A stretch of DNA of 64,000 nucleotides from Gracilimonas sp017641085 (lineage in GTDB: Bacteria > Bacteroidota > Rhodothermia > Balneolales > Balneolaceae). The translations under genes and the position numbers were made by a program. Positions 1 to 8,932 of the stretch are shown here, in pieces (within the stretch, counting starts at the first letter, position 1; the number at the start of each line of letters is the position of its first letter). The notes beneath the pieces were generated by a model, which saw nothing but the letters and a program-made list of their open reading frames with translations, did not search any database and was not told the origin of the DNA. The DNA lies in assembly GCF_046115515.1 (NCBI RefSeq), contig NZ_CP175953.1; one strand, 5' to 3'.

Positions 1-945
1 CTCGAACTGGAGGATAAGCTAGCCAAGTTTATGGGCAAAGAAGGGTGTGTGCTTTTCAGTACCGGTTATCAAACCAATGAAGGCGCTATACAGACCATTG
101 CCGATCGTAACGATATTATTTTCTCAGATAAAGACAACCACGCCTGTATTGTAGTGGGTACTCTTGTTTCGAACGCTAAGACCATGCGTTATAAGCATAA
201 TGACATGGATCAGCTACGAAAACTCCTTGAAAGAGCCGATCCTGACGCCGGAAAAATCATTGTAACTGATGGGGTATTTTCAATGTCAGGAACACTGGCT
301 AAAGTACCCGAACTGGTTAAGTTGGCCAAGGAATTTAATGCCCGATTATATCTTGATGATGCTCATGCTGTTGGAGTAGTTGGAGACGGTGGAAGAGGAT
401 CAGCATCTGTATTTGGATTGACCGATGAAGTCGACTTGATTAGCGGAACATTCTCAAAATCATTTGCGTCCCTTGGAGGGTTTTTAGTAGGGGATCGTCC
501 TGTAATTGAATACATACGTCATAAATCACCGGCGCATATATTTAGTGCATCCATGCCACCCGCTAATGTGGCAACGGTACTTAAAGTTCTGGAGATTCTT
601 CAGGAAGAAACCTGGAGATTGGACCGTCTCGAAGAAATTGCCAATTACATGCGTAAAGAACTGCGAGGCTTAGGATTTAATGTATGGAGCAGTCAGAGTC
701 CAATCATCCCTGTTGTAATTGGGGAAATGATGGACTGTTTCAAATTCTGGAAAGATCTGTTTGAGGAAGGCGTTTATACGAATGCGGTTGTTCCACCGGC
801 TGTGCCACAAGGGCAGTCGCTGCTGCGAACAAGTTATATGGCAAGTCATACAGACGAACATCTCGATCAAATTCTGGAGGCATTTCGTAAAGTAGGCTTA
901 AAACACGGCGTGATTGACAGAAATGGCCATTCAGCAACCGAATAA
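1..945 (+). CDS. Serine palmitoyltransferase-like alpha-oxoamine synthase (5' truncated)
   Basis: The reading frame is open from the first base, so the N-terminus lies outside the window; 314 codons are visible. It is a PLP-dependent alpha-oxoamine synthase. The internal-aldimine lysine sits in GTFSKSFASLGG (about residue 153 of the fragment), and DDAHAVG (about residue 119) supplies the aspartate and histidine that hold PLP. Family members join an amino acid to an acyl-CoA: serine palmitoyltransferase makes 3-ketosphinganine, KBL makes 2-amino-3-ketobutyrate, BioF makes KAPA. The call of serine palmitoyltransferase rests on overall resemblance to Bacteroidota sphingolipid enzymes and on the GNAT-like gene 23 nt downstream; no biotin or threonine genes are nearby. 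KBL is the main alternative. Confidence 0.8.
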   Translation, partial: LELEDKLAKFMGKEGCVLFSTGYQTNEGAIQTIADRNDIIFSDKDNHACIVVGTLVSNAKTMRYKHNDMDQLRKLLERADPDAGKIIVTDGVFSMSGTLAKVPELVKLAKEFNARLYLDDAHAVGVVGDGGRGSASVFGLTDEVDLISGTFSKSFASLGGFLVGDRPVIEYIRHKSPAHIFSASMPPANVATVLKVLEILQEETWRLDRLEEIANYMRKELRGLGFNVWSSQSPIIPVVIGEMMDCFKFWKDLFEEGVYTNAVVPPAVPQGQSLLRTSYMASHTDEHLDQILEAFRKVGLKHGVIDRNGHSATE

Positions 946-968
946 ACCCTTAATCTTACCAAGGCTGC

Positions 969-2093
969 ATGAATAGTTCCGGGGTAACCTTTGTTTCGAC
1001 TAAAGAGGAAAAGAAACGGTTCACGAACTTCATATACCCTTTTTATGAAGGTGAAGAGCACTGGGTTCCCCCATTGCGTATGGATCAGAAAAAACTGATT
1101 GATACCAATAAAAATCCCTTTTTTAACAATGCTGAAATAGCTTTGTTCCTTGCTGAGAAAGATGGCAAAGACGTAGGCCGGATTGCAGCTATTATTGACC
1201 ATCGTTTCAATGAATTTCACGGTACAAAAACCGGTCATTTCGGCTTCTTTGAAAGCATAAACGATCAGCACACTACAAACTTACTTTTTCGGGTAGCTGA
1301 AGACTGGCTTCGAGATAAAGGGATGAATAAAGTGGTGGGACCAGCCAGCCCGAGTATGATGGATACGATTGGCGTATTGATAGACGGTTTTGATAAAGAT
1401 CCGTACATCATGATGCCTTATAACTTTTCCTATTATGATGAGCTGATTAAGAACGCCGGATTCCAAAAAGAGATGGACATGTATGCCTACATCGTGGATA
1501 CGGAAACCGTGGCGGTAGAACGGATGAACAGGGCAATGGAAATTGTTAAAAAAAGGCTTCCCGATATCGAAATTCGTCCTGTGAATCTGAAGAAAATGGA
1601 TTCTGAGATTAAGATTGTCCGTGAGATCTTCAACAAGGCCTGGAAAGATAACTGGGGTTTCATCCCACTAACAGAAGAAGAATTTCAGGCGGCGGGCAAA
1701 GACCTGAAAATGATTGTGGATACCGATTACGCTCACATTGCTGAGATCAAAGGTGAACCGGTAGCTTTCTCCATCGGACTTCCCAATATCAACGAGATTC
1801 TCAAAGACATGAATGGAAAGCTCTTTCCATTTGGGTTTATCAAGCTGCTGTGGGGCAAAAGCAGGGTGCAAGGACTCCGGACGGCATTAATGGGAGTTTT
1901 ACCGGAATGGCAGGGCAAAGGTATCGATGCTCTTCTTCATCAGCGTTCGATCCAAAACGGGCTGGAAACCGAAGGTAAAACCATCTCTGAACTAAGCTGG
2001 ATTCTGGAATCTAACCCGGAGATGATTCGCGTTGCAGAACGCATCGGCGGTACGTTGGATAAAACCTACCGGATGTATGCTAAAGAGTTGTAG
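969..2093 (+). CDS. GNAT-fold acyltransferase, candidate ceramide synthase partner
   Basis: The protein has 374 residues, about twice a simple GNAT domain. It begins with an N-terminal segment typical of the YghO-like GNAT branch (VSTKEEKKRFTNFIYPFYEG). The second half carries a GNAT-like acyl-CoA site, GVLPEWQGKGIDALLHQRS near residue 312, followed by SWILESNPEMIRVAERIGG. It starts with ATG 23 nt after the serine palmitoyltransferase-like gene on the same strand, so the two are probably co-transcribed. The bacterial ceramide synthase described in Caulobacter is a GNAT-superfamily protein acting after serine palmitoyltransferase, so an N-acylating role in ceramide formation is a reasonable inference. 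The GNAT assignment is fairly firm; the substrate is not. Confidence 0.7.
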   Translation: MNSSGVTFVSTKEEKKRFTNFIYPFYEGEEHWVPPLRMDQKKLIDTNKNPFFNNAEIALFLAEKDGKDVGRIAAIIDHRFNEFHGTKTGHFGFFESINDQHTTNLLFRVAEDWLRDKGMNKVVGPASPSMMDTIGVLIDGFDKDPYIMMPYNFSYYDELIKNAGFQKEMDMYAYIVDTETVAVERMNRAMEIVKKRLPDIEIRPVNLKKMDSEIKIVREIFNKAWKDNWGFIPLTEEEFQAAGKDLKMIVDTDYAHIAEIKGEPVAFSIGLPNINEILKDMNGKLFPFGFIKLLWGKSRVQGLRTALMGVLPEWQGKGIDALLHQRSIQNGLETEGKTISELSWILESNPEMIRVAERIGGTLDKTYRMYAKEL

Positions 2094-2204
2094 CACTTCT
2101 TCATTACTTCTTAAGGCATCCCTTCTTTTTAACATCCAATTCACAACATCTACATAGTTTTTCCTTATCTTCTTAAGGCTATAAAGAAATTTTTATTTGC
2201 CCCG

Positions 2205-2217
2205 AACGCTTAGCGTT
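2205..2217 (+). terminator. Short hairpin followed by T-run before fumC
   Basis: AACGCT and AGCGTT pair around a single T and run into five T residues. It lies in the 177-nt gap between the GNAT gene and fumC and could be a weak terminator or attenuator. The six-pair stem is short, so confidence is low. Confidence 0.3.
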
Positions 2218-2270
2218 TTTGAATCATTTTGGGGCGTGAATTCTCAACCTTTAAAGAAGAAAGCAGAAGA

Positions 2271-3662
2271 ATGAGTGAATATCGTATCGAGAAAGATTCA
2301 ATGGGTGAAGTGAAAGTTCCAAAAGACGCTTTATATGGAGCACAAACCCAGCGTGCCCACGATAATTTTCCTATCAGCGGAATTAAATTCAGCCGTGAGT
2401 TTATTGAAGCTCTCGGGTATGTGAAGAAGTCGGCTGCGGCTGTAAATGCGGAACTGGGCCTTTTGGATAATGGAGTTGCCAAAGCAATTCAGGCTGCTTC
2501 CCAGGAAGTCATTGACGGACTGCACGACAAAGAATTTGTGATCGATATTTTTCAAACCGGCTCGGGTACTTCCACCAATATGAACTCGAATGAGGTGATT
2601 GCCCGGCGCGCCAATGAGCTGAAGAAAAACCTGGATGTGGATATTCATCCAAATGACCATATCAATTATGGTCAAAGCTCAAATGATGTAATTCCAACCA
2701 CCATTCGTGTGGCCGCCGTTAAAGCGGTGAACAACAACCTGATCCCGGCACTTGAGCATCTCCACAAAACCTTTATCGAAAAAGGGAAAGAATATGCAGA
2801 TGTAGTTAAAACCGGAAGAACTCACCTCATGGATGCCATGCCGGTAACCATCGAGCAGGAGTTTAGTGGCTATGCCCGACAGGTTGAGCTGGGGATTAAG
2901 CGGGTTGAATCGGCCCTGGAAAGAGTAAGCGAACTTCCGCAGGGAGGAACTGCTGTTGGAACAGGAATCAATACCCACAAAGACTTTGGGAAGAAATTCG
3001 CAGCTAAAATTTCAGAGCTGACCGGAGAGAAGTTTACCGAAGCAGAAAATCATTTTGAAGCTCAGGCAACGGTAGATGCACCTGTTGAGCTAAGCGGTCA
3101 ACTAAAAACCATTGCCGTTAGCTTGATGAAAATCGGCAACGACCTGCGATGGATGAATTCTGGCCCGAACAGTGGAATCGGAGAAGTTGAGCTGGAGGCC
3201 CTTCAGCCGGGATCTTCTATTATGCCCGGAAAAGTGAATCCGGTTATTGAAGAATCTCTGACGATGGTTTGCGCTCAGGTAATTGGTAACGATGCCACGG
3301 TAACCGTAGGCGGACAGGCCGGAAACTTTGAACTAAATGTGATGCTGCCTGTAGTGGCGCATAACCTGTTGCAGTCGATAGAAATCCTTGCAAATGCGGC
3401 CCGGAATCTGGCTGACCGTTCGGTTTCAAAACTATCGGTACGTAAAGAGAATATTGCCTCGATGGTTGAGAAAAACCCAATCCTGGTTACAGCACTTAAT
3501 CCAATTATTGGGTACGACAAAGCGGCCAAGATTGCTAAGAAAGCATTTGCTGAAGGCCGGGCACTCAAAGAAGTTGCCAAAGAGATGACCGACCTGTCGG
3601 ATGAGGAACTGGAGAAAGCTCTTGATCCTATAAAAATGACGAAAGGCGGGTTCACGGAGTGA
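2271..3662 (+). CDS. fumC: Fumarate hydratase class II
   Basis: Iron-independent fumarase of the TCA cycle, converting fumarate and water to malate in the cytoplasm. The 463-residue length is normal for class II. The superfamily signature GSSIMPGKVNPV is at residues 314-325, and NYGQSSND and the GRTHLMDAMP segment of the active site are intact. ATG 2271 is chosen over an in-frame TTG at 2229 because it gives the canonical N-terminus (MSEYRIEKDSMGEVKVP) and is preceded by an A/G-rich stretch. Aspartase and argininosuccinate lyase share the fold, but YGAQTQRA and the overall sequence match FumC. It is followed by a long inverted repeat that may end its transcript. Confidence 0.96.
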   Translation: MSEYRIEKDSMGEVKVPKDALYGAQTQRAHDNFPISGIKFSREFIEALGYVKKSAAAVNAELGLLDNGVAKAIQAASQEVIDGLHDKEFVIDIFQTGSGTSTNMNSNEVIARRANELKKNLDVDIHPNDHINYGQSSNDVIPTTIRVAAVKAVNNNLIPALEHLHKTFIEKGKEYADVVKTGRTHLMDAMPVTIEQEFSGYARQVELGIKRVESALERVSELPQGGTAVGTGINTHKDFGKKFAAKISELTGEKFTEAENHFEAQATVDAPVELSGQLKTIAVSLMKIGNDLRWMNSGPNSGIGEVELEALQPGSSIMPGKVNPVIEESLTMVCAQVIGNDATVTVGGQAGNFELNVMLPVVAHNLLQSIEILANAARNLADRSVSKLSVRKENIASMVEKNPILVTALNPIIGYDKAAKIAKKAFAEGRALKEVAKEMTDLSDEELEKALDPIKMTKGGFTE

Positions 3663-3675
3663 TAGGTTTTTACGA

Positions 3676-3741
3676 TAACCCTTCCAAGGTTATTACTATT
3701 ATTTCTAATTATGGCAAAGTACTTTAACCTTGGAAGGGTTA
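3676..3741. repeat. 17-bp perfect inverted repeat with 32-nt spacer
   Basis: TAACCCTTCCAAGGTTA at 3676-3692 is perfectly complemented by TAACCTTGGAAGGGTTA at 3725-3741. The 32-nt spacer is A/T-rich and there is no T-run after the right arm, so it looks more like a dispersed palindromic element than a standard terminator, although it could still protect the 3' end of the fumC transcript. Confidence 0.7.
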
Positions 3742-3898
3742 GTTCAGTGTTTGTCGTTTGAACCCAGAATTCATTACAAATCAATAGAAAAAGAACGATA
3801 AGAGCGCTGGAGGCTGTTTCATAAAAAAGCGCTTTTCCGTATTATATCGCCCCTTTTGGAAGGGTGTTTTCCTAAATATTCAGAACTAAAATTGTATA

Positions 3899-6319
3899 AT
3901 GGCTCAAGTAAAAGAAAAGACGACGAAGAATAAGTTTACCGCTGCTCAGAAAAAGGAAATCTTAGCCGATTTCAAGCTGGGTTGGGTAAGCCGGCATATG
4001 TCGTTAATCGGTAGAAAAGAAGTGCTCACCGGAAAAGCCAAGTTCGGGATATTTGGAGACGGTAAGGAAATCCCGCAGATCGCGATGGCCAAAGTATTTA
4101 AGAATGGAGACTTCCGGTCAGGCTACTATCGCGACCAAACCTTTATGCTTGCAATCGGAGAGGTAACCCCTCAGCAACTTTTTGCGCAACTATACGCTCA
4201 CGCTGATGTGGAAGCAGATCCGAATTCTGCCGGACGGCAAATGAACTCACACTTTGCCACCCGCCTGCTGGATAAAGAAGGCAACTGGAAAGATCAAACC
4301 AAGTCAAAGAACACAGCATCCGATATTTCACCTACTGCAGGACAAATGGCCCGCTTACTGGGACTTGCCCAGGCTTCCAAAGTGTACCGCAACGAGAAAG
4401 CGCTAAAGGGCAAAGAGTGGAAGAAGTTTTCCAATAAAGGAAATGAAGTTGCATTTGGAACCATCGGGGATGCCAGTACTTCGGAAGGGGTATTCTGGGA
4501 AACTATTAACGCAGCCGGTGTGCTTCAGGTGCCGATGATTATGTCGGTTTGGGATGATGGATTTGGAATCTCGGTGGCTAAGAAATATCAGACCACAAAA
4601 GAGAATATTTCGGAAGTGCTGAAAGGATTTCAGCGCACAAAAGATGAGGACGGTTACGAAATTCTGAGGGTGAAAGCCTGGGACTACCAGGCACTGATTG
4701 AAACCTATCAGAAAGCAGAAGAGATTGCCCGGAAGGAGCATGTGCCGGTATTGATTCACGTGCAGGAAGTTACCCAGCCACAAGGGCACTCCACTTCCGG
4801 TTCGCATGAAAGATATAAGTCGGAAGAGCGACTGCAGTGGGAAGAAGAATATTGCTGCTTGGAAAAGCTGCGCCAGTGGATTTTAGATAATGGCATTGCC
4901 AAATCCGAGAAACTGGATGAGCTGGAAGATGAAGCTCAGGATGAGGTAAATGAAGCTAAAAATGCGGCATGGAAAGCCTTTTTTGAACCCATCAAACAGG
5001 AAAAGTCAACGGCTATAGAGTTGATTGACAACCTGAAAGAGGAATCAGGTGTAGAAAAGGTAGGTGAGTTTTCCAAGAAACTGAAGAACTACCCGAATGC
5101 CATTCGCAAGGATATTTTGTCAGCAGCCCGTAAATCGCTGGCGGTTACGGCCGGAAACAATTCATCTGCCCGTGAAAAGCTGGCTGAGTGGGTTAAAGAA
5201 TACCGGGAAGTAAACCGGGATCGCTACAATTCTCATTTATACAGCCAAACACCAAATTCTCCGTTAAAGGTAGAAGAGATTAAGCCGGAATATCCTGAAG
5301 AGCCCAAACGAGTGGATGGCCGGATGGTTATACGTGAAAATTTTGACACCATTTTTGACAAATACCCAAATACGCTGGTATTTGGTGAGGATTCCGGAAA
5401 GCTTGGTGACGTTAATAAAGGCCTTGAAGGCATGCAGGATAAATACGGGGAAATCCGTGTGAGTGATACCGGTATCCGGGAAGCAACCATTTTAGGGCAA
5501 GGCATCGGGATGTCGATTCGCGGACTCCGCCCGATTGCTGAAATACAGTACCTGGATTACCTGTTGTACTGTTTCCAGGGAATTTCGGATGATTTGGCTA
5601 CCCTTCGCTACCGAACAAAGGGCGGGCAGGCTGCTCCGTTGATTGTACGAACCCGCGGTCACCGTCTGGAAGGAATCTGGCACTCCGGTTCCCCAATGGG
5701 GATGATTACAAGCGGCGCTCGGGGTGTTCATTTATGTGTTCCCAGAAACCTGACTGAAGCGGCCGGATTCTACAATACCTTACTTCAGGGAGACGACCCT
5801 GCTATCATCGTTGAGCCTCTGAATGGCTATCGCCTCAAAGAAAATATGCCGACTAACTTAGGTGAATTTACCACACCGTTAGGCAAGCCGGAAATTATTA
5901 ATGAGGGATCCGATATGACGGTTGTTTCCTATGGATCAACCTTCAACATTGTGGAAAGCATTATTCCACAGCTTGATGATGCCGGTATTTCCATCGAGCT
6001 GATTGACGTAAGAACCCTGATGCCTTTCGACCTGGATCATGTGATTGGAAAATCACTCAGCAAGACCAACCGACTGTTGATTGTGGATGAAGATGTTCCC
6101 GGTGGAGCTTCTGCCTACATCCTGCACAAAGTATTGGAAGAGCAGGGCGGCTACTTTCAGCTCGACTCAGAGCCTAAGTGCCTGACGGCCCACGATCATC
6201 GTCCGGCCTATGCTTCCGATGGTGATTATTTCAGCAAGCCCAACGCCGAGGATATCTTCGAGACCATTTACGAGATCATGCACAAAGCAGATACCGAGCG
6301 TTATCCGGCGATATATTGA
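3899..6319 (+). CDS. Fused alpha/beta E1 of a branched-chain 2-oxoacid dehydrogenase
   Basis: The 806-residue protein joins both halves of a heterodimeric thiamine-diphosphate E1. Residues about 20-370 are the alpha part, with a TPP-binding GDASTSEGVFWETIN stretch and the substrate-site GYYRDQT motif. A charged linker of about 90 residues follows. Residues about 480-800 are the transketolase-like beta part (VFGEDSGKLGDVNKG, GIGMSIRGLRPIAEIQYLDY). The family decarboxylates branched-chain or related 2-oxoacids and passes the acyl group to a lipoyl E2. Such fusions are common in Bacteroidota and relatives. No E2 or E3 gene is adjacent, so substrate choice cannot be read from context. ATG start; a long hairpin lies just after the stop. 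Confidence 0.88.
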   Translation: MAQVKEKTTKNKFTAAQKKEILADFKLGWVSRHMSLIGRKEVLTGKAKFGIFGDGKEIPQIAMAKVFKNGDFRSGYYRDQTFMLAIGEVTPQQLFAQLYAHADVEADPNSAGRQMNSHFATRLLDKEGNWKDQTKSKNTASDISPTAGQMARLLGLAQASKVYRNEKALKGKEWKKFSNKGNEVAFGTIGDASTSEGVFWETINAAGVLQVPMIMSVWDDGFGISVAKKYQTTKENISEVLKGFQRTKDEDGYEILRVKAWDYQALIETYQKAEEIARKEHVPVLIHVQEVTQPQGHSTSGSHERYKSEERLQWEEEYCCLEKLRQWILDNGIAKSEKLDELEDEAQDEVNEAKNAAWKAFFEPIKQEKSTAIELIDNLKEESGVEKVGEFSKKLKNYPNAIRKDILSAARKSLAVTAGNNSSAREKLAEWVKEYREVNRDRYNSHLYSQTPNSPLKVEEIKPEYPEEPKRVDGRMVIRENFDTIFDKYPNTLVFGEDSGKLGDVNKGLEGMQDKYGEIRVSDTGIREATILGQGIGMSIRGLRPIAEIQYLDYLLYCFQGISDDLATLRYRTKGGQAAPLIVRTRGHRLEGIWHSGSPMGMITSGARGVHLCVPRNLTEAAGFYNTLLQGDDPAIIVEPLNGYRLKENMPTNLGEFTTPLGKPEIINEGSDMTVVSYGSTFNIVESIIPQLDDAGISIELIDVRTLMPFDLDHVIGKSLSKTNRLLIVDEDVPGGASAYILHKVLEEQGGYFQLDSEPKCLTAHDHRPAYASDGDYFSKPNAEDIFETIYEIMHKADTERYPAIY

Positions 6320-6332
6320 TCGCAGATTTACC

Positions 6333-6397
6333 GGATTTTCAGATTTCACAGATTCTTAATCAATAGCTAAGGCTATATCTGTGAAATCTGAAAATCC
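6333..6397. terminator. Bidirectional terminator-like hairpin between convergent genes
   Basis: A 21-bp perfect inverted repeat (6333-6353 against 6377-6397; arms begin GGATTTTCAG and end CTGAAAATCC) encloses a smaller palindrome, ATAGC/GCTAT. It fills the 91-nt gap between the E1 gene and the converging DUF58 gene, so it probably ends both transcripts. The GATTTTCAGATTTCACAGAT-type text also resembles intergenic repeats seen in related phyla. Confidence 0.65.
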
Positions 6398-6410
6398 TTA
6401 ACATCTGTGC

Positions 6411-7751
6411 TCAAATAAGCCCCCGCGCCTTCAACTCTAAATACTTATTAATGGCATTCACCGAAAGCTCTTTCGGAGGGGTTAAAATAGTTTGAATACC
6501 TCGTTGGTTCAGGGCCTTTACAATCTGTTTTTTCTCAAAGGAGAATTTCTCTGCAATCGTCTTTGTGTAAATCTGCCCGATAGTTTTAGATTCTTCATAC
6601 AGCAGTTTGGTCATTTCGGTATTTTCAAAAAAGATGGTAACCAGCAAATGGTCTTTGGCAATTCGCTGCAGGTAGGGAAGCTGCCGCTCCATCGAAGAAA
6701 AGGTCTCAAAATTGGTATAAAGTAAAACAAGACTTCGCTGATTTACATGCTTTCTCAGGGAAACAACCAGCCGCTCATAATCGGATTCCATAAAGTTGGT
6801 ATTCAGGTTATATAAAGCTTCCTGAATGCGCTGAATATGCGTTCGCTTTTTCTCCGGTTTTACGACTATGGAATCATCATTGGAAAAAGTAACCAAGCCG
6901 GCTTTGTCATCTTTAATGAGCGCGATATTTGAAATCACCAGGCTGGTATTGATGGCGTAATCGAGCAGGTGCAGGCCGTCGAAAGGCATCTTCATAACGC
7001 GGCCCATATCAATTACATTAATCACGTTCTGGGATCGCTCATCCTGGTACTGGTTTACCATCAGGTCGTTTGCACGGGCCGTAGCTTTCCAGTTAATGGA
7101 ACGGACGTCATCGCCCCGCACATATTCCTTGATTTGGTCGAATTCCATGGTGTGGCCGACTCTGCGGATCTTCTTGATGCCAATGTCTGTCAATCGGTTT
7201 GAAATGGCGTACATCTCAAATTTACGCATCTGAATAAAGGAGGGATAAACAGGAACCGTTTGCGAGGCAGCAATACTGACTTTCCTCCGCACAAACCCAA
7301 TTCTCGAATTTATAAATAAATTGATATCCCCAAAGTCGTACTCCCCTCGTTCGGTCGGGCGCAGCTCGTAAGTAAATTCTTTTTCCATTCCCGATGGAAG
7401 GGAGGTGGAAATGCTGAAGTCCCTGATTTGAAACTGATGGGGAATTTCATCAATGATTTCTGCCTGGGCTGTAAAGTTAAGCTGGTTGGTTAATTGCAGC
7501 CGAATCGTGTTTTCATCTCCATTGGAAAGTCGTTGTGGGACTATCCTGTTTCCGGCAGCCGGCTCTTTTTTGCTAAACAAGAGGAGCAAATCAATGCCAA
7601 AAATCACTATAAACCCAAAGAAAAGAATTTCGGCAAAAGCACCGACAGGGGGCACAAAGTAGCCTACCAGAAAAGTCAGAGCCACCCCGGCCAGTACCTG
7701 GAAAAACAGGTTGCTGAGATGCAGTTGCTTTAAAAAGTTTAGTGGATTCAT
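6411..7751 (-). CDS. DUF58 protein, MoxR partner
   Basis: The protein has 446 residues. Two N-terminal membrane segments (about 17-35 and 39-60) are followed by a beta-rich region. The DUF58 hallmark is RGDDVRSINWKATARANDLM near residue 212, leading into a von Willebrand A-like domain (NVINVIDMGRVM). DUF58 proteins are almost always encoded beside MoxR AAA+ ATPases and are thought to act as substrate or adaptor in a membrane-linked chaperone process; the exact job is unknown. It is the last gene of the 12.6 to 6.4 kb minus-strand run, separated from moxR by 161 nt that hold repeat elements. Confidence 0.9.
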   Translation of the reverse strand: MNPLNFLKQLHLSNLFFQVLAGVALTFLVGYFVPPVGAFAEILFFGFIVIFGIDLLLLFSKKEPAAGNRIVPQRLSNGDENTIRLQLTNQLNFTAQAEIIDEIPHQFQIRDFSISTSLPSGMEKEFTYELRPTERGEYDFGDINLFINSRIGFVRRKVSIAASQTVPVYPSFIQMRKFEMYAISNRLTDIGIKKIRRVGHTMEFDQIKEYVRGDDVRSINWKATARANDLMVNQYQDERSQNVINVIDMGRVMKMPFDGLHLLDYAINTSLVISNIALIKDDKAGLVTFSNDDSIVVKPEKKRTHIQRIQEALYNLNTNFMESDYERLVVSLRKHVNQRSLVLLYTNFETFSSMERQLPYLQRIAKDHLLVTIFFENTEMTKLLYEESKTIGQIYTKTIAEKFSFEKKQIVKALNQRGIQTILTPPKELSVNAINKYLELKARGLI

Positions 7752-7828
7752 GTGTTGTTAGTAAGTCTTTCTATAACTTGCCTTCTGAAAAAGCGTCTTC
7801 CTCTCCATAGGAGAGGAAACAAAGGAGA

Positions 7829-7901
7829 GGGTCAATGTTTGAGTCAACTTAATTACCTATTCAAACATTGACCCGCCCCTAAATCCCCTCCCCGGAGGGG
7901 A
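7829..7901. repeat. Two palindromes inside the moxR-DUF58 gap
   Basis: GGGTCAATGTTTGA (7829-7842) is perfectly complemented at 7861-7874, with an 18-nt loop. Next to it, TCCCCTC (7884-7890) and GAGGGGA (7895-7901) form a second stem around CCCG. Together they occupy most of the only long gap in an otherwise overlapped operon. They may trim or terminate the moxR transcript, or be a dispersed element that landed there. Confidence 0.6.
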
Positions 7902-7912
7902 CTTTAGTAAAA

Positions 7913-8932
7913 TTACCTCGGCACCTCCACCTTCTCCAGAATAATTTGTATTACCTGATCGGGTTTCATTCCCTCCATTTCTTTTTCCGGGGTTAGGGTA
8001 ATTCGGTGGCGGAGAACAGGGTTTATTACCTCTTTCACATCTTCAGGAGTAATAAAGTCGCGCCCGTTCATAGCAGCCCAAGCTTGTGCGGCTTTCATTA
8101 CAAACACCGAGGCACGTGGCGAAGCACCGATTGAGACCGAACTACTGTTTCTTGTATTCTGAATAATTTGGGCAATGTACTTCATCAGCTCAGGCTCCAC
8201 ATGAACCGATGCCGCTACATTTCGTTGTTTGGCAATTTCTTCGGCGGAAATCACTTTATCCAGTGAGCTGATATCCAGCTTGTTTTTGCGGGAATAACTG
8301 CCGGATAAAATCTCCACTTCTTCTTCTAATGAAGGATAGGGGACATCAATCCGGAACAGAAAACGGTCGAGCTGAGCTTCCGGCAACCGGTAGGTTCCCT
8401 CATGTTCAATGGGGTTTTGTGTGGCAATTACCATAAATGGAGGCTCCATGAAATAGGTTTTACCATCCACGGTAATCTGCCGTTCTTCCATCACTTCAAA
8501 TAAAGCCGCCTGTGTTTTCGCCGGCGATCGGTTGATCTCATCGATAAGCACGAGATTTGAAAAAACCGGTCCTTCCTTAAACTCAAAGTCTGTGGTTTTT
8601 GGGTTGAATACCGATGTTCCGATTACATCAGCCGGCATCAGGTCGGGGGTGAACTGAATACGGGAAAAGTCAGCACTGATGGTTTGGGCCAGCAGCTTGG
8701 TGGTCAGGGTTTTGGCCACACCGGGAACGCCTTCAATTAAAACGTGTCCGTCGGCGAGGAGGGCCGCAATCAACAAATCGACCATACGATGCTGACCTAC
8801 AATGATTTTACCTATTTCCTCCCGGATACTTTTCACCAGTTTTTCCACTCCTGATAAATCAGTGCGGCTTTCAAATGGTGCTTTTTCTTCGGTTGATTGT
8901 TCGTTGTGAGTGTCTTTCTCTTCAGTGCTCAT
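7913..8932 (-). CDS. MoxR-family AAA+ ATPase
   Basis: The 339-residue ATPase has a Walker A motif GVPGVAKT at 68-75, Walker B LVLIDEIN at 127-134, the AAA_3 segment RIQFTPDLMPADVIG, and the C-terminal lid domain (ASPRASVFVMKAAQAWA). MoxR proteins act with DUF58/VWA partners in chaperone-like assembly or envelope stress functions. The start ATG overlaps the stop of the DUF4350 gene by four bases (ATGA), implying translational coupling. About 35 acidic residues precede the core; they are poorly conserved in the family. The function of this particular set is not established. Confidence 0.92.
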   Translation of the reverse strand: MSTEEKDTHNEQSTEEKAPFESRTDLSGVEKLVKSIREEIGKIIVGQHRMVDLLIAALLADGHVLIEGVPGVAKTLTTKLLAQTISADFSRIQFTPDLMPADVIGTSVFNPKTTDFEFKEGPVFSNLVLIDEINRSPAKTQAALFEVMEERQITVDGKTYFMEPPFMVIATQNPIEHEGTYRLPEAQLDRFLFRIDVPYPSLEEEVEILSGSYSRKNKLDISSLDKVISAEEIAKQRNVAASVHVEPELMKYIAQIIQNTRNSSSVSIGASPRASVFVMKAAQAWAAMNGRDFITPEDVKEVINPVLRHRITLTPEKEMEGMKPDQVIQIILEKVEVPR

